Source: Christiangramia crocea
Lineage (GTDB): Bacteria; Bacteroidota; Bacteroidia; Flavobacteriales; Flavobacteriaceae
NCBI RefSeq assembly: GCF_022410465.1
Contig: NZ_JAJSON010000018.1
Coordinates: 62,001-126,000 of the forward strand
DNA length: 64,000 bases
Direction of reading: 5' to 3'
A program made the position numbers and the translations under genes. The notes beneath the pieces are model-generated. The model was not told the DNA's origin and ran no database searches. It saw nothing but the letters and a program-made list of their open reading frames with translations. Each line of letters opens with the position of its first letter. Within the stretch, counting starts at the first letter, position 1. Shown here piece after piece: positions 47,241 through 54,758 of the stretch.

Positions 47241-47295
47241 GATCGCCTCTTCAAGATTCCTTACGGTGATTTTCTGAAGAGGTGATCCTTTTTTT
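47241..47295 (+). terminator. Terminator of the 93-residue membrane protein gene
   Basis: GATCGCCTCTTCA (47241-47253) pairs with TGAAGAGGTGATC (47275-47287) over 13 positions, one of them G-U, with a 21-base loop, followed by CTTTTTTT. Confidence 0.85.
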
Positions 47296-47460
47296 AAAAG
47301 TCATAAGTTTTAAGACTGTAAGCCCGGGTGGAGTCGGGGCTACTTTTTAATTTTGAACACTGAATACTTGCAAAGGTCTTTACGAGGACCAGCCATAGAA
47401 AACTCTAATTAAACAGCTGTAAGTTTTAAGCACAGGATAAACTTCTCACAATATCAGAAA
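47296..47460. repeat. Intergenic repeat debris
   Basis: No gene seen. TAAGTTTTAAG occurs twice (near 47304 and 47420). TTTTTAATTTTGAACACTGAA (47344 region) resembles text in the 42720 gap. It looks like decayed repeat sequence between a terminator and the tRNA gene. Confidence 0.4.
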
Positions 47461-47463
47461 CAA

Positions 47464-47493
47464 AAAAAGCCTGAACTCACGTTCAGGCTTTTT
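47464..47493 (-). terminator. tRNA-Gln terminator
   Basis: A perfect 13-base stem, AAAAAGCCTGAAC (47464-47476) with GTTCAGGCTTTTT (47481-47493), loop TCAC. On the minus strand it ends in a T-run, just after the tRNA. Confidence 0.88.
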
Positions 47494-47502
47494 ACACTTT
47501 GT

Positions 47503-47574
47503 TGGCCTACTAGGGCTCGAACCTAGACTCTTCTGGACCAAAACCAGACGTGTTGCCAGTTACACCATAGGCCA
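47503..47574 (-). tRNA. tRNA-Gln (TTG)
   Basis: A 72-base tRNA on the minus strand. The acceptor stem TGGCCTA pairs with TAGGCCA, the anticodon stem TCTGG/CCAGA encloses the seven-base loop TTTTGGT with anticodon TTG, and the T loop has GGTTCGAGC. The gene does not encode the final CCA beyond the GCCA of the acceptor stem. It reads CAA and CAG glutamine codons and is a single tRNA, not in a cluster. Confidence 0.96.
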
Positions 47575-47786
47575 ATGCTTAAATGCGGATGCAAATTTAA
47601 GACAAAGTTTATTTTACACAAACTTTTTCTAAGAATTTTACCCAAAAAATCTGCTTATTTACTCACTTATTTTATTGCTGCTTCATTTTCAGCTTTTTCC
47701 AAAATAAACGCTTTTATCCATCGTTTTGAAAGCATTCAGCATTTTATTATTAAATTCGCCACTTTAGTACAACTACACTACTATTT

Positions 47787-50700
47787 ATGACAAATTTTAA
47801 CTTTGGTAAGTGGAACAAAATTCTGGGCTGGCTGGTTTTTGTTATCGCTTTGACCACATATACGCTTACACTGGAACCAACGGCTAGTTTCTGGGATGCC
47901 GGTGAATACATTGCTACTTCCGCTAATCTTGAAGTGGGACATCCTCCCGGGGCCCCTTTTTACCAGATGATGGGTGCATTCTTTGCCACCTTTGCTCCGG
48001 ATAATGGTTCTGTAGCACTTATGATAAACTTCATGTCCGGATTTGCAAGCGCCATTGCGATCTTGTTCATGTTCTGGTCTATAACGATTTTAGTACTAAA
48101 AGTTGCCGGGCCTGTCGATAAACTAAGTACCTCAAAAAAAATAGCTATCCTGGGAAGTTCCCTTGTAGGCTCTCTTGCATTCACTTTTACCGATAGCTTC
48201 TGGTTCAATGCCGTTGAAGCTGAAGTATATGCTATGGCAGCCTGCTTTATGTCGGTTATGTTCTATCTCGGCCTTTTATGGGAAAGGGATATGTTCACAC
48301 CAAGAGGTAACCGATGGATCATCCTGATCTCGCTCGTAATAGGACTGTCCTTCGGAGTTCACTTTATGGGACTGCTAACACTTCCGGCTATTGGCTTCTT
48401 GTATTTCTTCAAGAATTATAAGAAAGTAACCGTAAAGAATTTCATTGTTGCGAACATAGTAGTGGTCGCGGTATTGATGTTCATTTTTAAACTTTTATTA
48501 CCATATACCCTAACCTTTTTCTCTGCTTCGGAACTGTTCTTTACCAACAGCCTTGGCCTTCCATTTAATACTGGAACCATAGTCGCATTGCTGGTAATAG
48601 TGGGAATTTTCTATTTCGGCATCAACTATACCCGGAAAAAGAATCTTTATAAATACAATACTCTTCTTCTTTGTATTCTGTTTGTTCTAATAGGATTCTC
48701 AAGCTGGGTGATGCTTCCAATTAGAAGCAACGCTCCCACGGTGATCAATGAGAACAGTCCGGATAATGCAAGAGAATTACTGGCCTACTATAACCGTGAG
48801 CAGTACGGTGAAACCCACCTGTTTTATGGACCGCAATGGTCTGAGATGTATTCCGGTCTGGATGCTGAAAATCCATATGAAGACGCGAAGCCAAAATATG
48901 AAAAGGATGAAGAACTTGGCAAATATGTGATCGTTAACGATTACAAGAATGCCAAACAGAATCTGGATGATGATCATAAGGCGATCCTTCCCCGCATGTG
49001 GAGCACAGAACATGCCGTAAACTATATGGAATTCACAGGGCCGCTGGATTTTAAGGTAAAACCCGAGTACCAGGGAGAAGAAAGACTGATTTCTGCTGTA
49101 AATGAATTCAGGAACCAGTATTCCCGTGGAGAAAGGGACATAGAAGATTATCATAAGTTCCTGAGTCAGTTTAGTGAATATCTGGATGTTGAAAAACCCA
49201 GTTTTGCTGAAAACATAGCCTATTTACTGGAATACCAGATTGGGTATATGTACTGGCGTTATTTCATGTGGAACTTTACAGGACGCCAGGATGATATCCA
49301 GGGAAAATATAACGACCTGCACGGAAACTGGTTGAGCGGAATAGATTTAATCGACGAAATGCATATTGGCTCTCAGGAAAACCTGCCTTCAGATGTTAAG
49401 AACAACAAGGCAAGGAATACCTATTATTTTCTTCCGCTCATCCTTGGGCTAATTGGTTTTGTATTTCAGCTTAAACGCGATAAGAAAAATTTCTGGGTGC
49501 TCATGGTATTCTTCCTTTTTACGGGGATCGCACTAAAGATCTATCTTAACGAAAGACCTTTTGAACCGCGGGAAAGAGATTATGCTCTGGTGGGCTCGTT
49601 CTATGTATTTGCTATTTGGATAGGATTCGGGGTGTATGCTTTGTTTGATAAACTCCGAAGATCCCTGAGTGCGAAAATAGTAGCACCGGCAGTAATAGCG
49701 GTGAGTTTACTTTGTGTTCCGGTTCTGCTGGCCTCAGAGAACTGGGATGATCATGACCGCTCTGGCAGGGATTCTGCCTTTATAATGGCTAAGATGTACC
49801 TGGACTCGGTTGATGAAAATGGAATATTATTTACCATAGGTGATAATGACACCTTTGCCCTCTGGTATGTACAGCAGGTAGAAAAATACAGGACCGATGT
49901 CAGGATTGTGAACACCAGCCTCCTTGCTACAGACTGGTACATTGACCAAATGAAAAGAAAGGCCTTTGAAAGTGAACCGGTTCCCTCACAGCTGGAAAAT
50001 GAATTCTACAATGGTAAGAACGATGCTATTTTCTTAAGGGAGGTCACCCAGGACACAATTCCTATCGATACCTGGATGAATTATATCGAAAATGAAGATC
50101 CAAGAACCAAGGCAGAACTTCAGAGCGGATCTATGATCAATACCTTTCCTTCCAGAAATGTGCGGATACCTGTAGACAAGCAAACTGTACTGGAAAACGG
50201 AATCGTTGACGAATCTGAAGCAGACCAGATCGTTGATCATATAGATATCACAATTGGAGACCAGATCCTGTATAAAAACCGTCTGCTCATGATGGATATA
50301 CTGGCCAACAACGACTGGGAAAGACCTATCTATTTTACCGGAGGCAGCTTTGGGGATGACGATTATCTCTGGATGAAAGACTATCTTCAGCTGGAAGGAG
50401 TGGCTTATAAACTCGTTCCAATTAGAACGCCGCTGGACCCAAGAAATCCTTTCGATATGGGCCGGGTGAATACCGAAAAGATGTATAATATTGTCAAGAA
50501 CTGGGACTGGGGCAATATGGGTTCTGCAGACATCTATCATGATCCTGAAACCAGAAAGAACAGCATTACATATCGAAGTAATCTGGCAAGGCTTACCGAA
50601 AACCTTCTGAATGAAGGCGATACCATTCATGCTGAAGAAGTCCTTGATCTCGGAATGAAACATATGCCGGTTGAATATTATGAATACTACACGTTACTAG

Positions 50701-51098
50701 AACCATTCATAAGTGGTTATTATGAAGTCAACCAACCTGAAAAAGCGAGGCAGATATGGGAGAAAGTAGCTGAAAAATACCAGGAAAACCTCACTTTTTA
50801 TAGTAACTGGGATGTGGACCGCCAGTACCTGTATGCCGATGAGATAATAACCGATATGGAACGTTATCGCGGATTGGTAGATCTTCTTTCGGTTTACGAA
50901 GACCGGGATACCGTAACCCGGAAAGCGGAAGAATTTAACAGTTACCTGCGTTTATTCAGGCATTTCTACAGACAGGAGGAAGAGTTTGACACCGAAGTAC
51001 AGTCACCTCAGCAAGAGGTGCTGGAAGAAGGAATTGATGGCGCCGCACCGGCTCCAAGCAATATTGATTCTATGGCTTTGGATTCAGTTCAAAATTAA
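47787..51098 (+). CDS. DUF2723/TMEM260-like membrane glycosyltransferase candidate
   Basis: Membrane protein of 1103 residues. About 11-13 helices in residues 10-325 and 535-650 surround two large soluble parts. The first extracytoplasmic loop has D37 and E40 in FWDAGEYIATS, the place of the catalytic acid in GT-C enzymes. Residues about 330-540 and 660-1103 are extracytoplasmic, the second with helical repeats near the end (LDLGMKHMPVEYYEYY). DUF2723 includes the human protein O-mannosyltransferase TMEM260, so protein O-glycosylation is a reasonable inference for the bacterial member. A polysaccharide deacetylase gene follows it. Confidence 0.86.
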   Translation: MTNFNFGKWNKILGWLVFVIALTTYTLTLEPTASFWDAGEYIATSANLEVGHPPGAPFYQMMGAFFATFAPDNGSVALMINFMSGFASAIAILFMFWSITILVLKVAGPVDKLSTSKKIAILGSSLVGSLAFTFTDSFWFNAVEAEVYAMAACFMSVMFYLGLLWERDMFTPRGNRWIILISLVIGLSFGVHFMGLLTLPAIGFLYFFKNYKKVTVKNFIVANIVVVAVLMFIFKLLLPYTLTFFSASELFFTNSLGLPFNTGTIVALLVIVGIFYFGINYTRKKNLYKYNTLLLCILFVLIGFSSWVMLPIRSNAPTVINENSPDNARELLAYYNREQYGETHLFYGPQWSEMYSGLDAENPYEDAKPKYEKDEELGKYVIVNDYKNAKQNLDDDHKAILPRMWSTEHAVNYMEFTGPLDFKVKPEYQGEERLISAVNEFRNQYSRGERDIEDYHKFLSQFSEYLDVEKPSFAENIAYLLEYQIGYMYWRYFMWNFTGRQDDIQGKYNDLHGNWLSGIDLIDEMHIGSQENLPSDVKNNKARNTYYFLPLILGLIGFVFQLKRDKKNFWVLMVFFLFTGIALKIYLNERPFEPRERDYALVGSFYVFAIWIGFGVYALFDKLRRSLSAKIVAPAVIAVSLLCVPVLLASENWDDHDRSGRDSAFIMAKMYLDSVDENGILFTIGDNDTFALWYVQQVEKYRTDVRIVNTSLLATDWYIDQMKRKAFESEPVPSQLENEFYNGKNDAIFLREVTQDTIPIDTWMNYIENEDPRTKAELQSGSMINTFPSRNVRIPVDKQTVLENGIVDESEADQIVDHIDITIGDQILYKNRLLMMDILANNDWERPIYFTGGSFGDDDYLWMKDYLQLEGVAYKLVPIRTPLDPRNPFDMGRVNTEKMYNIVKNWDWGNMGSADIYHDPETRKNSITYRSNLARLTENLLNEGDTIHAEEVLDLGMKHMPVEYYEYYTLLEPFISGYYEVNQPEKARQIWEKVAEKYQENLTFYSNWDVDRQYLYADEIITDMERYRGLVDLLSVYEDRDTVTRKAEEFNSYLRLFRHFYRQEEEFDTEVQSPQQEVLEEGIDGAAPAPSNIDSMALDSVQN

Positions 51099-51111
51099 GT
51101 AATGTGCTAAA

Positions 51112-51167
51112 GTCATTATGAGTCGAAGGCGAAGCAATCTTTAAAAACCACGAAAGATTGTTTCGTC
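51112..51167. repeat. Decayed GTCATTGCGAGG-type intergenic repeat
   Basis: GTCATTATGAG (51112-51122) leads into GGCGAAGCAATCTTT (51128-51142), which faces AAAGATTGTTTCGTC (51153-51167) as a 15-base stem with two G-U pairs and a ten-base loop. The text resembles the intergenic element GTCATTGCGAGGAACGAAGCAATCT found in many Bacteroidota. It lies right after the DUF2723 stop and may also end its transcript. Confidence 0.6.
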
Positions 51168-51203
51168 TTTGCTTTATACTGAAAAGTTCCAATATTAAGG
51201 ATT

Positions 51204-51881
51204 ATGAAATTCTTCCTGCCAAAATATCCCGCATTGCTGAAATGGCTTTACCCACAGAGGATTTCCCGGATAAATAAGGCCAATTCCATCTATCTGACAT
51301 TCGATGATGGGCCCGTGCCTGAAGTCACTCCCTGGGTACTGGATGAGCTTAAGAAATTCAATGCCAGAGCTACTTTTTTTTGTATTGGAGAAAACATTGC
51401 AAAGCATCCTGATATTTTTAAAAGAATTATACTGGAAGGTCATACCATTGGTAATCATACTCATAATCACCTGGATGGATGGAAAACTTCGGCACCCGGT
51501 TATATGGAAAATATAAAGCTCGCTGAGGAAAGAATATCTTCTCTGCAAAGCGGCAGTAAGCATCCAGAAAAAGAAAAGAGAATAGAGAGCAGTCCCTTTT
51601 TCAGACCCCCCTATGGAAAAATTAAAAACTCCCAGGCAAGAATGGTCAGAAATGCGGGTTATAAGATCGTAATGTGGGATGTGATCAGTGGTGATTACAA
51701 TCAGAATTTTTCCGCTGAAAAGTGTTATAAAAATGTAACCGAAAATGCCGTACCCGGTAGTACCATCGTTCTTCACGACTCCATAAAAGCCTTCGGGAAT
51801 CTTCGGGTATTCCTTCCCAGGATTTTAGATTATTATAAAGAAAAAGGAATTGAATTCCGTAGTCTTAAAGATATTCCTTAA
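51204..51881 (+). CDS. Polysaccharide deacetylase family protein
   Basis: NodB-fold carbohydrate esterase of 225 residues. All five motifs are visible: YLTFDDGPVPEVT, HTIGNHTHNHLD, FFRPPYGK, VMWDVISGDY and TIVLHDS, with the metal-binding Asp and two His in place. There is no clear signal peptide, though residues 1-20 are hydrophobic, so it may act in the envelope or cytoplasm. It would remove acetyl groups from an N-acetylated glycan, and peptidoglycan is one possible target. Its last 17 bases overlap the convergent thioredoxin gene. Confidence 0.92.
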   Translation: MKFFLPKYPALLKWLYPQRISRINKANSIYLTFDDGPVPEVTPWVLDELKKFNARATFFCIGENIAKHPDIFKRIILEGHTIGNHTHNHLDGWKTSAPGYMENIKLAEERISSLQSGSKHPEKEKRIESSPFFRPPYGKIKNSQARMVRNAGYKIVMWDVISGDYNQNFSAEKCYKNVTENAVPGSTIVLHDSIKAFGNLRVFLPRILDYYKEKGIEFRSLKDIP

Positions 51882-52161
51882 GTAAGCCTATAAGTGTATT
51901 GGCATCCTGCTCGCCACTATGCCGCCATTTCATTTCGCCGGACTTGTAGATCATTAATGTTGGCAACCCTTTGACTCGAAGAGCTTCAGCGAGTTGTGAA
52001 TTTTTATCCACGTCTATTTTTATCACTTTAGCCTTGTCGCCCATTGCCGCGGCAACATCTCTTAAAACCGGATGCATGGCTACGGAAGCCTCATTCCATT
52101 CGGTATAGAAATCCAACAAAACAGGGATCTTTAAATCTACTAATTCACCAAATTTTGACAT
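51865..52161 (-). CDS. Thioredoxin-fold protein lacking active-site cysteines
   Basis: Cytoplasmic protein of 98 residues with the thioredoxin fold: DFYTEW (17-22), the cis-proline GLPTLMIYKSGE near the middle, and a helical end. The active-site CGPC is replaced by NEAS (residues 23-26, after W22), and no other cysteines are present, so it cannot work as a disulfide reductase. From memory, related Flavobacteriaceae proteins share this change, so it is not a sequencing error. A chaperone-like or binding role is possible. The gene end overlaps the deacetylase gene by 17 bases, tail to tail. Confidence 0.9.
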   Translation of the reverse strand: MSKFGELVDLKIPVLLDFYTEWNEASVAMHPVLRDVAAAMGDKAKVIKIDVDKNSQLAEALRVKGLPTLMIYKSGEMKWRHSGEQDANTLIGLLKEYL

Positions 52162-52235
52162 AATTCAGGATTTAATTTCAGCCTACGGCAGCCATAATAA
52201 TGACAGCTTAAATCAAATATAGCAAAATCTTCTAA

Positions 52236-53462
52236 TTAAGCGGGTTTCGGACCCTTTTTCAACTCGATAACACTAATTTCCGGCCAGATACCAACCCGGC
52301 CCGGATAAGCCAGAAATCCGAAGCCACGATTCACGTTGATATAACGCCCCGCTTCCTCATAAATCCCAGCCCAGTGCTTATAGCGATACTGAACAGGACT
52401 CCACTTGAACCAGCCAGGAATCTCGATCCCAAATTGCATTCCATGAGTATGCCCGCTAAGTGTTAAATGATAATGTTTTTCATGTGCTTTCACCTCTTGT
52501 TCCCAATGAGAAGGATCATGACTTAACAGAATCTTGAAATCTTCTCTATCAACACCTGTTCCTGCCTTTTCCAGATCTCCGGCTTTTTTAAACCCGCCAG
52601 CGCCCCAGTTCTCCACTCCAACCACAGCGATTCTTTCTCCATTCTTTTCGATGAATCGGTTCTCATTCAGAATTAGGTCCCAGCCCATATCTGCATGCGT
52701 CTTCTTTAGTTTTTCTAGGTTCTTCGTTTTGGCTTCCTCACTCTCCCAGTTATGATAATCCCCATAATCATGATTTCCCAGAATCGAAAAAACCCCATCT
52801 CTTGCATTCACCCGGGAAAACATTGTCTTCCAGTCTTCCATTTCAGAAGCAAGGTTATTTACAAGATCACCTGTGAATACCACCAGGTCACTATCCTGTT
52901 CTTTTAACAGTTCAATTCCATATTCGATCTTATTCTTGTTATCAAAACTTCCGCTATGAATATCACTGATCTGGCTAATCCTGTAACCGTCAAAAGCATC
53001 AGGAAGATCCTCAAAGTATAAGGTATACCTCAAAACACGAAAATCATATTTCCCTTTATACATCCCGTATAACAAAGAAGCAAAAGGAATTGCTGCCAGA
53101 CCAATAGCCACAGTACTTAAAAATTTTCTCCTTGACGGAATTGAAAAAGCCTCAGACTCACCAAATATTCTCTGGATCCCAGCAATGGGAACTCTTACTA
53201 TATCCTCCCCCAGCATGATCACAGCAAGCACTATTTTTGAAACGAAGAATGCAAGAAAGATGCCTATGGCATATCCCCGGCCACCAGAAAATGTTCCTCC
53301 CTCATTAGGATGGTTGAACTGAAGTATAAGATTCCCTATTACTATTGCAGAGACGACAAAATAAATTATGGCAATCCAGGTATTCTTAGAAAAGCTTCGA
53401 ACTGCCTGGTATCCATAAATATCGACCAGAAAGTAAAAGGCAAGCAGGATGATCCAACGCAT
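52236..53462 (-). CDS. Membrane metallophosphoesterase, YkuE-like
   Basis: Protein of 408 residues with four N-terminal membrane helices (about 3-20, 28-48, 64-84, 116-134) and a calcineurin-like domain (about 155-405). Metal motifs are ISDIHSG (D167, H169), FTGDLVN (D199), GNHDYG (229-234), LLSHDPSHW and LSGHTHGMQ. The sequence SRRKFLS (110-116) before the fourth helix resembles a twin-arginine motif. Related proteins act on lipid or nucleotide phosphates; substrate unknown. Confidence 0.9.
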   Translation of the reverse strand: MRWIILLAFYFLVDIYGYQAVRSFSKNTWIAIIYFVVSAIVIGNLILQFNHPNEGGTFSGGRGYAIGIFLAFFVSKIVLAVIMLGEDIVRVPIAGIQRIFGESEAFSIPSRRKFLSTVAIGLAAIPFASLLYGMYKGKYDFRVLRYTLYFEDLPDAFDGYRISQISDIHSGSFDNKNKIEYGIELLKEQDSDLVVFTGDLVNNLASEMEDWKTMFSRVNARDGVFSILGNHDYGDYHNWESEEAKTKNLEKLKKTHADMGWDLILNENRFIEKNGERIAVVGVENWGAGGFKKAGDLEKAGTGVDREDFKILLSHDPSHWEQEVKAHEKHYHLTLSGHTHGMQFGIEIPGWFKWSPVQYRYKHWAGIYEEAGRYINVNRGFGFLAYPGRVGIWPEISVIELKKGPKPA

Positions 53463-53617
53463 TGATAGAAATTTTTTACGAATATAAGTTTAATGCAAAG
53501 CTTTTTGATTTACATAATGATAATTTAATCTGATGGTTTTCCAAATATTATCGATAGTACACTAAGGTTTAGTCTTTCATTTTTCAAAATCCTATCTTTA
53601 AGAAATTTTTTTCAAAA

Positions 53618-54595
53618 ATGAAACGTAGAAATTTCTTAAAAAATGCCGGAATGGCGGGAGTGGCTTTAAGTACTACACCCTCGCTCATTTCCCAATCTGC
53701 CTTAAATAATCTGAAAATGCTAAAACCATCCCCGGTAGCCGTGGCTACATGGAATTTTCAAAATGCGACCAAAATGGCCGGAACTATGCTTTACAGTGGT
53801 GCCAGTGCGCTGGATGCTGTAGAAAAAGGAGTAATGATAGAAGAATCTAATTTGAAAAACACCACAGTAGGGAATGGCGGAGCTCCAGATCGTGATGGAA
53901 ATGTGACCCTGGACGCCTGCATAATGTCGCCGGAAGGAAATGCAGGATCTGTGGTTTACCTGAAAGAAATTGAACATCCGGTGTCGGTGGCCCGTAAAGT
54001 CATGGAAGAAACCCCTCATGTTATGCTCGCAGGAGAAGGCGCCCTTCAATTTGCGATTCAGCAGGGATTCAAAAAAAAGAACCTGCTTACGGAAGAATCT
54101 GAAAAGGCCTGGAAAGAATGGTTGAAAGATAAAGAATACAAACCCATTATCAATATTGAAAATCACGATACCATTGGGATGCTGTGTATCGATGAGAATG
54201 GCGATATGGCGGGAGCCTGCACCACTTCAGGCTTAGGTTATAAAATGAATGGAAGAGTTGGCGATTCTCCCATAATAGGAGCTGGATTATACCTGGATAA
54301 TGAAGTTGGCGGTGCCGTTGCTACGGGAATGGGAGAAGCAATAATGAAAAGCCTGGGAAGCTTTTTGGTAGTAGAGTTAATGAGACAGGGAAAATCACCA
54401 CAGGAAGCCTGTGAAGAAGCAGTAATGAGAACAGTGAATAAAGATCCGAATTATAAGGATTTCCAGATTGCTTTTGTTGCAATGAACAAAGCCGGAGAAA
54501 TTGGTTCCTATTGCATTCATAAAGGATTTACTTATGCCAAATATTATGAGGGAGAGAGCACCAACAATCCAAGCTCTTCTTATTTAAATGAGTAA
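53618..54595 (+). CDS. N4-(beta-N-acetylglucosaminyl)-L-asparaginase
   Basis: Glycosylasparaginase-type Ntn hydrolase of 325 residues. It cuts the bond between asparagine and GlcNAc. The precursor self-cleaves before the catalytic T185 in NHDTIGML. A twin-arginine-type signal (MKRRNFLKNAGMAG, about 1-25) suggests export in folded form. Other family segments are GNGGAPDRDGNVTLDA and GDSPIIGAGLYLDNEVGG. Its neighbour genes are unrelated, so a role in scavenging glycan-linked asparagine is inferred from the family alone. Confidence 0.93.
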   Translation: MKRRNFLKNAGMAGVALSTTPSLISQSALNNLKMLKPSPVAVATWNFQNATKMAGTMLYSGASALDAVEKGVMIEESNLKNTTVGNGGAPDRDGNVTLDACIMSPEGNAGSVVYLKEIEHPVSVARKVMEETPHVMLAGEGALQFAIQQGFKKKNLLTEESEKAWKEWLKDKEYKPIINIENHDTIGMLCIDENGDMAGACTTSGLGYKMNGRVGDSPIIGAGLYLDNEVGGAVATGMGEAIMKSLGSFLVVELMRQGKSPQEACEEAVMRTVNKDPNYKDFQIAFVAMNKAGEIGSYCIHKGFTYAKYYEGESTNNPSSSYLNE

Positions 54596-54709
54596 CTATT
54601 CTGTCACGCTATTGAAATTTCAGATTTTTTTTGAAGAACTGAAAATTACTGCCTTCATTACTCCAGGGTTTCAGTCTTAATTAATTCGATTAACAAGGAA
54701 GAGTGATTT

Positions 54710-54717
54710 TATCTTTG
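54710..54717 (+). promoter_or_regulatory. polA -7 box candidate
   Basis: TATCTTTG fits TAnnTTTG and ends 41 bases before the polA ATG. No -33 box is evident at 19 bases. Confidence 0.4.
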
Positions 54718-54758
54718 TAGTTTTGAAATATTCTCAAATTCATTTTTAAACAATACAC

